DNA of 59,770 bases from an uncultured Bacteroidales bacterium (GTDB lineage Bacteria > Bacteroidota > Bacteroidia > Bacteroidales > F082): positions 1-59,770 of the forward strand of contig CAMYYB010000010.1 of NCBI GenBank assembly GCA_947303335.1, written 5' to 3'. A model generated the notes under the pieces. That model had not been told where the DNA came from. It saw nothing but the letters and a program-made list of their open reading frames with translations, and did not search any database. How positions within the stretch are numbered: position 1 is the first letter of the stretch; every line of letters starts with the position of its first letter. This document shows, one piece after another, positions 44,672 through 56,405 of the stretch. Made by a program: the position numbers and the translations under genes.

Positions 44672-45042
44672 GCGATTCAGGCAGACTGTCGCGGGTCGGG
44701 AAAGCCGGCGCGAGGAAAGTCGGGACAGCACAGAGCACCATACTTCTTAACAGGAAGGTGTCCGCAAGGGCAACAGACAGTGCCGCAGAAAAATATACCG
44801 CCCGAAAGGGTAAGGGTGAAAACGCGAGGCAAGAGCTCACGCATCGGGTGGCGACATTCCGGTGGGGTAAACCTTATGGGCTGCAAGTCCAAGTATAGAG
44901 ACAAGGCTCCTTAGGGAGTGAACGGGCTGCTCGTCCGTCGTCTCAGGGTAGGGCGCTTGAGCCTGCGGGCGACTGCAGGCCGAGAGAAATGACAGTCACC
45001 CCGCAAGGGGAACAGAATCCCGCTTATTCGCCTGAGTCGTTG
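44672..45042 (+). ncRNA. rnpB: RNase P RNA (bacterial type A)
   Basis: The conserved core is plain: GAGGAAAGTCGGGAC near the 5' end (canonical gaggaaagtccgggc), GGGTAAGGGTGAAA, a GTGGGGTAAACC-like segment, and at the 3' end GAGAGAAATGACAGTCA, then ACAGAATCCCGCTTA. The ends pair as helix P1: gattcaggc (44674-44682) with gcctgagtc (45030-45038), including one G-U pair. It is the catalytic RNA that trims the 5' leader of tRNA precursors. Exact ends are set by P1 and the promoter and may be off by a few bases. Confidence 0.95.
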
Positions 45043-45047
45043 CTTTA

Positions 45048-45087
45048 CAGGAAGTTCCGAACTTTCGGAACTTCCTGATTTCTTATT
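45048..45087 (+). terminator. Intrinsic terminator-like hairpin after RNase P RNA
   Basis: A perfect 13-bp stem, caggaagttccga (45048-45060) and its complement (45065-45077), with a 4-base loop, followed by a T-rich run (atttcttatt). It directly follows the P1 helix. Confidence 0.8.
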
Positions 45088-45145
45088 GACAATATTTTCT
45101 CTGTCGTTGCGTTATTTTATGTATTTTCGTCAAAAAATTCGGTCT

Positions 45146-48100
45146 ATGAAATCACGACTCAAAATCGGCTTGATTACAGGAATGCTTTTGGCTTCAACAC
45201 TTTCTGTATCAGCACAAAAGCATATCGAAGACTATGACCCTGAGGCTTTGTTCAACGAGGGTGTCACCTTGTTTAAGAATCAGGAATACGGTGCGGCATT
45301 GACGGCCTTCAGCCAGTATCGCACCCAAATTGCTGATGCCAAACAACAGCGTTGTGTCGATGCACAGTATTATGAAGCTGTCAGTGCGATGTATCTCGGT
45401 TATGCCGACGGTCCAGCCAAAGTGGTTCAATTTGTGAACGACAATCCGGGAAGCACCTGGGCAAGACATGCCCATTTCTTGTATGCCAACCATCTGTTTA
45501 AAAACAAGAAATACAAGGAGGCACTCGAAATCTATGAGAAGACGGACGCCACTTCGCTCACCCTTGACGAGGCGCAGCAGTTGCAGTTCAATATGGCTTA
45601 CGCCTATTTTCAGTCGAGCAATACCGACAAAGCCCTGCCGCTTTTCCACGGCCTGATGTTGAACGACGGGAAATACAAAGAAGCGGCAAGGTATTACTAC
45701 GCCCATATCCTCTATATCAAGGAGCGATACAACGAGGCACTGGAGAACTTTCGCCGTCTGCGCTCGCATCCCGACTTTGCTCAAGCGGTGCCGGCCTACA
45801 TCATGCAAATCGAATACTTGAAAGGCAACTATCAAACGGTCATCAACGAAGGCCCTGGCTACATCCGCCAAGCCGACAAAAAACGCAAATCGGAGATGGC
45901 GCAGATTGTTGCCGATGCCTATTTCCAGCAGAAGGATTATGACAAAGCCCTTGAGTATTATGACATATACAAAAAGAACCTCATGCGGGGCATATCACGT
46001 GAGGCTTATTATCAGATGGGTGTCAGCAAGATGATGAAGTCGGACTATCAAGGGGCTATCAGCGACTTGCAGAAGGTGGCGGGTAACAACGACATTCTGG
46101 CACAATATGCCTCGTACTACTTGGCATCGAGCTATGCCAAGGTAGATGCACCGAAATATGCCCGCAATGCCTTCTATACCGCATACGCCTCGGGGTTTGA
46201 CCGCGAAATCAGCGAAGAGGCCTTGTTTGACTATGCCCGACTGAGTCTTATCCCAGGTGCCGACCCCTTTAACGAGGCTGTGGGACTGCTTGACCAATTT
46301 GTGACCGAGCATCCCGATTCGGAACGTAAAACCGAAGCTGAGGGAATGGCTATCTATCTCTTGCTCAATGCCAAAGAGAACGAAGAAGCCCTCAGCCGGC
46401 TTGAAGCCATGAAGAAAAAAAGCCCTGAGTTGCAGAACGTCTACAATGAGTTGCTTTATGCCACCGGTGTCGACCAAGTGCAGAAGGGCAGTTACGACAA
46501 GGCACAGATGTACTTCTCGAAAATCATGAACAGCCGACAGCCGGCCACCAACAAGGCGGAGGCCTGCTTCTGGATGGGCGAGTCGGCCTATCAATTGGGC
46601 GACTATACCAAGGCAAAGCAATACCTGACCCAGTTCAAGGAAATGAAGTCGGCTTCGGGGCTGCCGGAATATCCTTTGGCCGACTATGACCTCGGCTATA
46701 TCTACTACCAAACGCCCGACTATGATGGGGCTGAGGAATGCTTCAGGCGATTCATACAACGGGCCGACGACAAGCAGAACGACCTGAAGACCGATGCCTA
46801 TATCCGTCTCGGCGACTGCTTCTTCATGGAGCGGGGTTACGACAATGCCATCAACTATTACGATTTGGCTACAAGGGTCGGCAAACGCAATGCTGACTAC
46901 GCTTTGTACCAGCAGAGCCTTTGCTACGGTGCAAAAGGTCAGGTGAACCAGAAGATTAATATGCTGGAGACGCTGTTGCAAACCTATCCCAGCACACCTT
47001 ACTACGACCAAGCTATGTTTGAAATAGGTAACACCTACCTCGTGTATGGCGACAAACGCTCGGCTTTAGCCAACTTTGACCGTCTCGTCAAAGAACGTCC
47101 GCGTTCTACCTACACTCGTCAGGCTTTGATGAAAATAGGTATGATCTATTACAACAACAACCAATATGACCAAGCCTTGGCTAATCTGAAGAACCTGGTG
47201 GCCAGTTATCCCAATACCGACGAGTCGCGAGAGGCGCTGTCCATCATCCGCAGCATCTTCATGGAGCAGAACAATCTGGATGAATATTTCGGTTATGTCA
47301 ACGCCAACGGCGTGCAGGTGAAGGTGACCCAGCAGGACTCGTTGGCCTTTGCCAATGCGGAGGGCTTCTACCTTGATGGACAGTACCAGAAAGCCCAGAC
47401 TGCCCTGCAATATTATTTCGACAACTTCAGCAATGGCGCCTATGCTTTGAAGGCTCACTACTATGGACTGCAATGTGCCGAGAAGGTTGGGACGGAAGAC
47501 CAAGTCATGGAACACCTTAATTATATATTGGCGCAGCCCGACAACGACTATACCGACAACGCTTTGCTGAAAGTGGCTCGAATTGAATATGAGAACGGCA
47601 ACTATCAACAGGCTGGACAGCACTACGAGCGGCTGTCGCGCATCACGGAAGAACCGCTGAAACGCCTTGAAGCCCTCGAAGGCAGCATGAAGAGCAACTT
47701 CTTCATGGGGAACTACGACAAAGCCTTGGAGATGGGGGAGAGCCTGCGTCAGTCGCGTGACCTGACCGACGAACAGGTCAACCAGATTAACCACATCATG
47801 GGCAAGTGCTACTTCGAAAAAGGTAACTACGCTGCTGCTATCGAAAAGTTAGACAAGAGTGCCCGCAACGACCAGTCGGTCTACGGTGCTGAGAGTGCCT
47901 ATTATTCGGCGGTGGCTTCCATCAAGTTGAAGCAATACGATGAAGCGGAGAATAAGGTGTTCGGCATTTCGGACAACTTCTCGGCATACGATTACTGGGT
48001 TGCCAAGTCGTTTATCGCTCTGGCTGACGTCTATGTGGCCAAGGAAAACTACTTCCAAGCCAAGGAAACGCTTCGCAGCGTGATAGACAACTACAAAGGC

Positions 48101-48202
48101 AACGACCTGAAACAAGAAGCCCGCGCCAAGCTCGCCGAAGTGGAACGGAAAGAGCCGAAGGTCGGCAGTAGCAACGGCATTGAACCTTTAGAAATTGAAT
48201 AA
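45146..48202 (+). CDS. Large secreted TPR-repeat protein
   Basis: A 1018-residue protein from the ATG at 45146 in front of the signal peptide MKSRLKIGLITGMLLASTLSVSA; a TTG at 45086 would add 20 residues. The whole mature chain consists of TPR units, for example EALFNEGVTLFKNQEYGAALTAF, YADYALYQQSLCYGAKGQ-type and AMFEIGNTYLVYGDKRSALANFDRLVKERPRST, about 20 or more in total. It is a periplasmic scaffold. This gene and the barrel gene 2 bases downstream form a pair I have seen repeatedly in Bacteroidales; TPR proteins of this type assist outer-membrane or wall processes, but the exact role is unknown. Confidence 0.9.
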   Translation: MKSRLKIGLITGMLLASTLSVSAQKHIEDYDPEALFNEGVTLFKNQEYGAALTAFSQYRTQIADAKQQRCVDAQYYEAVSAMYLGYADGPAKVVQFVNDNPGSTWARHAHFLYANHLFKNKKYKEALEIYEKTDATSLTLDEAQQLQFNMAYAYFQSSNTDKALPLFHGLMLNDGKYKEAARYYYAHILYIKERYNEALENFRRLRSHPDFAQAVPAYIMQIEYLKGNYQTVINEGPGYIRQADKKRKSEMAQIVADAYFQQKDYDKALEYYDIYKKNLMRGISREAYYQMGVSKMMKSDYQGAISDLQKVAGNNDILAQYASYYLASSYAKVDAPKYARNAFYTAYASGFDREISEEALFDYARLSLIPGADPFNEAVGLLDQFVTEHPDSERKTEAEGMAIYLLLNAKENEEALSRLEAMKKKSPELQNVYNELLYATGVDQVQKGSYDKAQMYFSKIMNSRQPATNKAEACFWMGESAYQLGDYTKAKQYLTQFKEMKSASGLPEYPLADYDLGYIYYQTPDYDGAEECFRRFIQRADDKQNDLKTDAYIRLGDCFFMERGYDNAINYYDLATRVGKRNADYALYQQSLCYGAKGQVNQKINMLETLLQTYPSTPYYDQAMFEIGNTYLVYGDKRSALANFDRLVKERPRSTYTRQALMKIGMIYYNNNQYDQALANLKNLVASYPNTDESREALSIIRSIFMEQNNLDEYFGYVNANGVQVKVTQQDSLAFANAEGFYLDGQYQKAQTALQYYFDNFSNGAYALKAHYYGLQCAEKVGTEDQVMEHLNYILAQPDNDYTDNALLKVARIEYENGNYQQAGQHYERLSRITEEPLKRLEALEGSMKSNFFMGNYDKALEMGESLRQSRDLTDEQVNQINHIMGKCYFEKGNYAAAIEKLDKSARNDQSVYGAESAYYSAVASIKLKQYDEAENKVFGISDNFSAYDYWVAKSFIALADVYVAKENYFQAKETLRSVIDNYKGNDLKQEARAKLAEVERKEPKVGSSNGIEPLEIE

Positions 48203-48204
48203 CC

Positions 48205-49953
48205 ATGAAAAGATACCTCTTAATGATTATCGTAGCCCTGCTCGCTATGCAGGTCTATGCCCAACACGACGAACAAGTGACTGTGGAAGGTAAGTACCGT
48301 CCCAAAGTCAACAAGGTAGACAAACTCAAACTGAATCCACAGATGCCTGAGCCGACGTATGTCATGCCGAGCACCGAGGTTACCCCAAAGGAGGCCAACC
48401 AGAAGTTCGCCTTGGATTTGGAAAAGCTCAGTCCTACCGCCTTTGCCTCGAAAGACGACAAGCTGGTCACACCTACCAAGAACTTTCTGATGGCAGGTAT
48501 GGGCACACGGCTTTCACCGGTTTTTCTCTACAAGCACAATTCCATGCTGACCAATACCCTGGGTCTTGGCATAGGTATTAAGCACAACTCCTCGTGGCTC
48601 AATATGAAGGACTATGCCCCGTCAAGCTACATGAATAATACCTTTGATGTGAACTTGACAACGAGTTATTTCACAGGGGTGCAACTGAATGTTGGTGTCT
48701 ATTACAAGAACGATATGTTCCATTATTATGGTGTCAATTTGGTGGAAACGCCATTGACGGAGGAACAAATCGAGCTGTTTTGCCCGCGACATACTTACAA
48801 CACCATTGGAACACATCTGGGATTGGCGTCCGCTTCGACCCGTCTGGGCGAATTGAGCCATTCAGGCGAAGTGAATTATCATTACACGTTTGACAACACC
48901 TATGCGAGAGAGCATTTCGTGGATGTTGCTTACGGACTCGGATATACCCAAAAATGGTGGGGGGACAAGAGCCATCCGCAGAAAATCGGTGTGGATCTGG
49001 CTTTTCAGTATGAGTATTTTGAAACCAGCCATTTTGTGGCTGAATTTCCTGTAGCTGGGCGTAATGACTTGTTCCTGCTCAAGGTAAACCCGTTCTTTGA
49101 AATGAGCGGCGAGTACTATAAACTGCATTTGGGTGTGCGCTTGGACGGCGTGAATCGCGTCCAGAATGAGGATAAGTTTTTGGCGGTTCGTCCTGATGTC
49201 AGTGGTAGTTTGTTCGTCCTGAACAAGAAACTGGAGTTTTATGCAGGCATGAACGGTGGCCGAAAACTGACGACCTATAGCGGGATTATCAATGAGAACC
49301 CATTTGTCGGCTGCGAGTACCCATTGCTGGCGCAAAACGTGAAACTGGGCTTTGACGGGGGTGTGCGAACAAATATTGCCGAAATCGTTGATTTGCATTT
49401 GGGTGTGCGTTATCGTCATACTGACAATGATGCGTTGTATAATACCGATGACTATAACCTTGATCTTGCCTTTGATCATACCCAATCGGATGTGGTGTTC
49501 AACAAGTTCACGCTGGTTTATGACGAGATTCGGACGGTGAGTGTGCTGGCGGATGTCCGCGTCAAGCTGCGCAACAGCCTGACAGCCGACCTGGGCTTTG
49601 CCTACAACAATTGTAAGCCTACCAACGAGGAATACGCTTGGTATCGTCCCACAACGGATGGCAAGCTGAAGCTGACCTACGATTTGAATGACAAACTGGC
49701 CTTACATGGCCGTTTCCTCTATCAAGGCGGGCGTTACGCCAAAGTGGTTGAGTTTGGCAACCAAGGCTTGACCTATTCGACACAAAAGCTGAAGGATGTA
49801 TTGGATCTCAGCCTCGGTGCCGATTATAAGGTGAATGACCAAATCACAGCCTTCGGCCTGTTGGACAATGTGCTTTTCCAGAAGTACCAGCTGTATTACA
49901 ACTATCCCGTCACGGGCATACAGTTCTTCGCTGGAGTCAAATTGAAATTCTGA
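48205..49953 (+). CDS. Outer-membrane beta-barrel protein (TonB-dependent-receptor-like)
   Basis: A 582-residue protein with signal peptide MKRYLLMIIVALLAMQVYAQ. The short N-terminal segment VTVEGKYRPKVNKVDKLKLNPQMPEP precedes about 16-20 strands with aromatic girdles and ends in FFAGVKLKF, a terminal Phe as in outer-membrane barrels. There is no plug domain of full size, so it is TonB-receptor-like at most. It starts 2 bases after the TPR gene and is probably its partner. Confidence 0.82.
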   Translation: MKRYLLMIIVALLAMQVYAQHDEQVTVEGKYRPKVNKVDKLKLNPQMPEPTYVMPSTEVTPKEANQKFALDLEKLSPTAFASKDDKLVTPTKNFLMAGMGTRLSPVFLYKHNSMLTNTLGLGIGIKHNSSWLNMKDYAPSSYMNNTFDVNLTTSYFTGVQLNVGVYYKNDMFHYYGVNLVETPLTEEQIELFCPRHTYNTIGTHLGLASASTRLGELSHSGEVNYHYTFDNTYAREHFVDVAYGLGYTQKWWGDKSHPQKIGVDLAFQYEYFETSHFVAEFPVAGRNDLFLLKVNPFFEMSGEYYKLHLGVRLDGVNRVQNEDKFLAVRPDVSGSLFVLNKKLEFYAGMNGGRKLTTYSGIINENPFVGCEYPLLAQNVKLGFDGGVRTNIAEIVDLHLGVRYRHTDNDALYNTDDYNLDLAFDHTQSDVVFNKFTLVYDEIRTVSVLADVRVKLRNSLTADLGFAYNNCKPTNEEYAWYRPTTDGKLKLTYDLNDKLALHGRFLYQGGRYAKVVEFGNQGLTYSTQKLKDVLDLSLGADYKVNDQITAFGLLDNVLFQKYQLYYNYPVTGIQFFAGVKLKF

Positions 49954-49955
49954 GA

Positions 49956-50245
49956 TTTTAGTCTCGCGAAGGGTTCGCGAGCGTGCCAGAAACAGTTTTG
50001 GGCTTCGCGGGGGTCCCGCGAGCGTGCCGGAGAGAATTTTGGGTTTCGCGGGACTCCCGCGAATAAGCAGGGGAACAATTTTGGGCTTTGCGAGGCTCCC
50101 GCGAGCGTGCCTGACGGAATTTTGAGCCTTGCGAGGCTCCCGCGAGCGTGCCTGACGGAATTTTGAGCCTTGCGGGGCCCCCGCGAGCTTGCTGGAAGAC
50201 TTTTTGAGCCTTGCGGGACTCCCGCGAGCGAGCCGGGAGGCTCGG
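49956..50245. repeat. Array of seven ~41-bp hairpin repeats upstream of gyrB
   Basis: Seven units of 40-42 bases starting at TTTT runs at about 49956, 49996, 50037, 50079, 50120, 50161 and 50202. Each contains an 8-bp stem with a 3-base loop of the form CTCGCGAA-ggg-TTCGCGAG or TTCGCGGG-act-CCCGCGAA, followed by a spacer with GCGTGCC. Stems in units 1 and 3 differ but stay perfectly paired, while units 4 and 5 carry one mismatch. The array fills most of the 474-base gap between the barrel gene and gyrB. A reading frame on the - strand is only a by-product of the repeats. Function unknown; it is not a CRISPR array. Confidence 0.8.
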
Positions 50246-50384
50246 ATTCTTCGAATCGTTTTGTGAACGAGAAGCCTTTTTTCAAATCGTTTTCGATTTT
50301 TGGCCTGTTTTTAGCCCCGTAGAGGCGTTTTTGGCAAAAACGATTTTTTTCTACTTTCGCGGGGCAACCTGCCGATAAATTGTG

Positions 50385-50392
50385 TATCTTTG
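50385..50392 (+). promoter_or_regulatory. -7 box for gyrB
   Basis: TATCTTTG (TAnnTTTG) lies 35 bases before the gyrB ATG, giving a leader of about 28-30 bases. I could not pick a convincing -33 element. Confidence 0.65.
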
Positions 50393-50424
50393 CGCATTAT
50401 TACAATAAATGCAAAATCAACTGA

Positions 50425-52404
<1,980 letters not shown>

Positions 52405-52419
52405 TAAACGCTAATCACT

Positions 52420-54171
52420 ATGGAAACATTCAAGAAAGGAGATAAGTTCGGCAAGTATGTTGTCAACTCGTTCATCAAGAAAGGCATTGTGGCTGAGTCA
52501 TATACGGTGCTGGGTCCTGACGACATGATGTATTTCATGAAAGTCTACGACATGGACAGTATACCCCGCGAGCAACTGTTTGAAGGCAAGGAAGTGTATG
52601 AAATACAACTTTGCAGGGAGCTGAGTTCGGAAAAGAACGAAAACGTCATCCAGTTTGTCGACAAGGGTGAAGTCCGCAAAGGCAACGCGAGTTACCATTA
52701 TTTGGTGACGGAATTTTATCGTGGCGACCTGATTTCGGAATCTGTCGCCAAGGACGGTGCCTTTGATTTGGAGGATGCGGTACAGATTACCCTTTGTGTG
52801 CTGAACGGTTTGTCATACATCCATTCTCGTGCTTTAATCCATAATGACTTACGTCCCTCGAATATCATGCTTCAAGAGATGGAAGATGGAATGCTGATGC
52901 CCACTATCATCGACTTAGGGCATATCTCCTACATGGTCAAAGGTCGCCCCACCTTCTCGGTGGAAGACTTGAAGCCCTTTTTCCGTGCACCAGAGACTTT
53001 CCGTGCCGTGTATACGGTGAAAAGCGATTTGTTCTCCATGGGCGCACTCCTGTATTACCTGATTTTCGGTAAATCACCTTGGGAAGTGGACCTGGAGCCC
53101 GCAAATGGCGACAAGCGTAAGGTGGCCGATGCCGTGAAGAAAGCCAGAAAGCAAGCCCTTGTCCTGGAAACTGAGGAAGTGCAGCTACCCGATTACATGA
53201 AGGCGATACTGCTGAAGGCTTTGGCCAAAAAGCCAGAGGACCGTTTTGCTTCGGCGGCTGAGTTTGGACAAGCCTTGCTGGAACAGGTGATGCCGGAATT
53301 GGCCAAGCAGATGGAAGATGACAACCCCAATGCACAGCAACAGACTGAGGACCAAGTTGCAGACAGCGAGGCTCCGATCATCACCTTCAAGAAAGGATCG
53401 GGTAATGGCTTCGACTATGTCACTGGGCGCAACGAGTTGAAAGAACAGTTGCGCAAGGAAGTGCTGTTTGCCCTCCAAAACCCGGAGAAGGCCGTCCAGT
53501 ACAAACTGCCAGCAATCAACGGCGTTTTGCTCTATGGACCTCCAGGATGTGGCAAGAGTCTTGTGTTGAAGAGTTTTGCTGAGGAATTGGGATTCAATTA
53601 TACCATAATTAAGTCGGCTGAATTCGGCAACATTTATCAAGAAGGTGTTTTGGACAATCTGCAACGTATGTTCGATGCCGCTGAAATCAAGGCTCCCTTT
53701 GTGCTTTGTTTCGACGAGTTGGAGTTCCTCGCCCCTAATCCAAATGCGCAAAGTGAGGAGGTTACCATAACACCTCAGATTTCGGTCATGTTCAGTATGA
53801 TCAACAATTGCTCAGAGAAAGGCATTCTTGTCGCAGCCACTACCGACCGCCCTGACCTTGTTGACCAAGCCATAATGCGTGTGGGGTGCTTTGATCGTGT
53901 TTTCTTTGTCCCGCAACCCGACTTCGAAGCCCGCAAGGACATCTTCCGTGAACATCTGGCTGACCGGCCCTGTGAAGAACTGGACTATGACGAGCTGGCC
54001 AAAATGTCGGACGAATTCAATGCAGGCGACATTGCAGAAGCGGTTAACGAAGCTGCTATGACTGCTGCCTACAACGATGTCCCCATCTCGCAGAAGATTC
54101 TCGTTGATGTGTTGAAGTACAAGAACCCGACGTATTCCACCAAGACCCGTATTGGTTTCAACAAAAACTAA
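52420..54171 (+). CDS. Protein kinase - AAA+ ATPase fusion
   Basis: A 583-residue cytoplasmic protein. Residues 1-290 are a kinase domain with K41 (YFMKVYD), the catalytic loop HNDLRPSN (H141, D143, N148) and DLG (D165) in place of DFG, so the key residues remain. Residues about 330-570 form a classical AAA+ module: Walker A GPPGCGKS (373-380, Cys for the usual Thr), Walker B LCFDELEF (D432, E433), sensor 1 ATTDRPDLVD and a C-terminal helical lid with FNAGDIAEAVNEAAM. The AAA type resembles FtsH/Cdc48 modules without a protease. I know no characterised protein of this architecture. Phosphorylation could control the ATPase or its clients. It forms a unit with the small gene 5 bases downstream. 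Confidence 0.85.
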   Translation: METFKKGDKFGKYVVNSFIKKGIVAESYTVLGPDDMMYFMKVYDMDSIPREQLFEGKEVYEIQLCRELSSEKNENVIQFVDKGEVRKGNASYHYLVTEFYRGDLISESVAKDGAFDLEDAVQITLCVLNGLSYIHSRALIHNDLRPSNIMLQEMEDGMLMPTIIDLGHISYMVKGRPTFSVEDLKPFFRAPETFRAVYTVKSDLFSMGALLYYLIFGKSPWEVDLEPANGDKRKVADAVKKARKQALVLETEEVQLPDYMKAILLKALAKKPEDRFASAAEFGQALLEQVMPELAKQMEDDNPNAQQQTEDQVADSEAPIITFKKGSGNGFDYVTGRNELKEQLRKEVLFALQNPEKAVQYKLPAINGVLLYGPPGCGKSLVLKSFAEELGFNYTIIKSAEFGNIYQEGVLDNLQRMFDAAEIKAPFVLCFDELEFLAPNPNAQSEEVTITPQISVMFSMINNCSEKGILVAATTDRPDLVDQAIMRVGCFDRVFFVPQPDFEARKDIFREHLADRPCEELDYDELAKMSDEFNAGDIAEAVNEAAMTAAYNDVPISQKILVDVLKYKNPTYSTKTRIGFNKN

Positions 54172-54176
54172 GTGTC

Positions 54177-54581
54177 ATGACAGCAAGGCAATGGGTCTCC
54201 AAATATCTCAAGGAGAAAGGCTTCGCTGTGAAAAGGAGCGACTTGGGTCTGAACTTCACTTCGCAAGGTTGGAATTTCTTGCTTTGGAATGATAAGGACG
54301 ATTCCACTTTGTTCCGTCTGACCCTGCCTGGTGTCTTTGATGTGACTGACGATAATTTTGCACGGGCTATCATGGCTTGCAATAACATCAATTGGAAGTA
54401 CAAGGTAGTGAAAGCGGTGCTGTATGAGTATGAGGACGGCAAGGAAAAAGGTGCCTCGGTGTGGATGTGCTATGAACAACAGCTTGAGATGACTCCTGAT
54501 ATAGAGGCACTTATGCCTCGGGCCATCCAAAGCCTGCTCTCTGCCAGTGAAACTTTCATAAAAGAAATGAATGAAGAATAA
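54177..54581 (+). CDS. Small YbjN/type-III-chaperone-fold-like protein
   Basis: A 134-residue acidic protein without a signal peptide. The pattern TARQWVSKYLKEKGF followed by strands (SDLGLNFTSQGWNFLLW, STLFRLTLPGVFDV) and a terminal helix resembles the YbjN/CesT-like fold, which often binds partner proteins. It begins 5 bases after the kinase-AAA gene and may be its client or adaptor. The fold call is tentative. Confidence 0.55.
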   Translation: MTARQWVSKYLKEKGFAVKRSDLGLNFTSQGWNFLLWNDKDDSTLFRLTLPGVFDVTDDNFARAIMACNNINWKYKVVKAVLYEYEDGKEKGASVWMCYEQQLEMTPDIEALMPRAIQSLLSASETFIKEMNEE

Positions 54582-54591
54582 ATCGAATACT

Positions 54592-56400
54592 ATGAAAACC
54601 AAACTTTTACTTTTAGCAATGCTATTGACAACAGTTGCTATGGCTCAATATGCTCCTGCCGGAGAAAAAATCAAAACTAAATGGGCAGCAGAAGTGGCTC
54701 CTGAAAACGCCCTGCCAGAGTACCCACGTCCCCAAATGGTACGTCCTGAATGGAAAAACCTTAATGGCTTATGGCAATATGCCATAACACCGAAAGGGGA
54801 GAAGGCACCATCGAAATATGAGGGAGACATCCTTGTGCCGTTTTGCATCGAGTCTTCACTTTCGGGTGTGCAGAAAGAGGTGGGCACAGACAATGCCCTT
54901 TGGTATCAGAAAGTCTTTGCTGTACCAGGCAATTGGAAGAATGGGCGTGTGCTATTGCATTTCGGTGCCGTCGACTGGATGGCTGATGTGTGGGTAAACG
55001 GGATTAAAGTGGGCTCACATACAGGAGGCTATACGCCTTTCACTTTCGACATTACTCAGGCCCTGCAAGGGAAGAACAACACGATGACCATTCGGGTTTG
55101 GGACCCCACCGACAAGAGTTATATCCCTCATGGCAAACAAGTCGCCAGGCCTCAGGGCATCTTCTACACGGCTGTGACGGGTATCTGGCAGACGGTGTGG
55201 CTTGAGAATGTTCCAGAAGACTATATTCAAAACATAGTTACAACGCCCGATTTCGATAAGGCCACAGTTAGTGTGGAGGTCGAGTTTACTAATCCCACCA
55301 AGGATGACCTTTATCAGGTTGATGTGCTTTATGAAGGACAGAAGGTGGCAACGGGCAAGTCCATCAATGGACAGACTGTTGAGGTTAATATGCCTGAAGA
55401 TTTTTTGCGTTGGACGCCTGACCATCCTTTCCTTTATGATATGAAGGTGAGTGTGCTACGCAGGGGTAAAGTCATAGATGCGGTAGACAGCTACTTCGCT
55501 ATGCGAAGCTTCGGCACGCAACGCGATGATAACGGTATTGTCCGCCTCACTTTGAACGGACTGCCCATCTTCCATTTCGGTCCTCTCGACCAAGGCTGGT
55601 GGCCTGACGGACTGTATACAGCACCTACCGACGAGGCTTTAGCCTACGACATTCAGAAAACCAAGGACTTGGGCTTTAATATGATTCGCAAGCATGTGAA
55701 GGTTGAACCCGCACGTTGGTACTACCATTGCGACCGCATCGGAATGATTGTATGGCAGGATATGCCCAGCGGCGGACGTGGTCCAGGCTGGCAGACGACG
55801 CAATATTTTGACGGACCTTTGAGTGTGCGTACTCAAGAGTCGGAAGAATGCTACAAAAAAGAGTGGACTGAAATTATCAATACCTTGAAATCGGTGCCTT
55901 GCATCGCTGTTTGGGTACCTTTCAACGAGTCGTGGGGACAGTTCAAGACCCCAGAAATTGTGGAAATGACGAAGAGACTTGACCCGACCCGTTTAGTCAA
56001 TCCAGCTTCGGGTGGCAATTTCTACCAGTGTGGCGATATCCTTGACCTGCACCATTATCCCGACCCGAAGATGGTGCTGTATGACCCGATGCGGGCAACG
56101 GTCTTAGGCGAATATGGTGGCATTGGACGCAAGGTAGAAGGACATACCTGGGTGAAAGACCAAGGCTGGGGATATGTAGAGTTTGATTCAGAAGAGAAGG
56201 TGACTGACACCTATATAGAATATGCCAACCAACTTTACAAGATGGCATTTCAAGGATTCTCAGCAGCTGTCTATACGCAGACCACCGACTGCGAGACGGA
56301 GCTAAACGGTTTGATGACCTACGACCGTGCTGTCATCAAGTTGGATGAAAAACGTTTATTGCAAATCAACCGGAAGATTAGCCACGCTTTTGCGGAATAA
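54592..56400 (+). CDS. Secreted glycoside hydrolase family 2 enzyme (beta-galactosidase-like)
   Basis: A 602-residue protein from the ATG at 54592 with signal peptide MKTKLLLLAMLLTTVAMA; an ATG at 54571 overlaps the preceding gene. The sugar-binding domain (WYQKVFAVPGNWKNGRVLLHFGAVDWMADVWVNG, GGYTPFTFDIT), an immunoglobulin-like domain and the TIM barrel are in GH2 order. The acid/base Glu446 in VPFNESWGQ and the nucleophile Glu507 in LGEYGG are present. GH2 enzymes remove beta-linked galactose, glucuronate or mannose; the sequence does not tell which. At 602 residues it is a short GH2 form with no extra domain. It ends at a strong terminator. Confidence 0.92.
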   Translation: MKTKLLLLAMLLTTVAMAQYAPAGEKIKTKWAAEVAPENALPEYPRPQMVRPEWKNLNGLWQYAITPKGEKAPSKYEGDILVPFCIESSLSGVQKEVGTDNALWYQKVFAVPGNWKNGRVLLHFGAVDWMADVWVNGIKVGSHTGGYTPFTFDITQALQGKNNTMTIRVWDPTDKSYIPHGKQVARPQGIFYTAVTGIWQTVWLENVPEDYIQNIVTTPDFDKATVSVEVEFTNPTKDDLYQVDVLYEGQKVATGKSINGQTVEVNMPEDFLRWTPDHPFLYDMKVSVLRRGKVIDAVDSYFAMRSFGTQRDDNGIVRLTLNGLPIFHFGPLDQGWWPDGLYTAPTDEALAYDIQKTKDLGFNMIRKHVKVEPARWYYHCDRIGMIVWQDMPSGGRGPGWQTTQYFDGPLSVRTQESEECYKKEWTEIINTLKSVPCIAVWVPFNESWGQFKTPEIVEMTKRLDPTRLVNPASGGNFYQCGDILDLHHYPDPKMVLYDPMRATVLGEYGGIGRKVEGHTWVKDQGWGYVEFDSEEKVTDTYIEYANQLYKMAFQGFSAAVYTQTTDCETELNGLMTYDRAVIKLDEKRLLQINRKISHAFAE

Positions 56401-56405
56401 GCAAC

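Noticed and set aside
49956-50245. CRISPR array
   Set aside because: Units are back to back without unique spacers, each contains its own stem, and no cas gene is near.
49902-50285. Open frame of 127 codons on the - strand
   Set aside because: It is made by the ~41-bp hairpin repeats and part of the overlapping barrel gene; the translation has no protein-like character.
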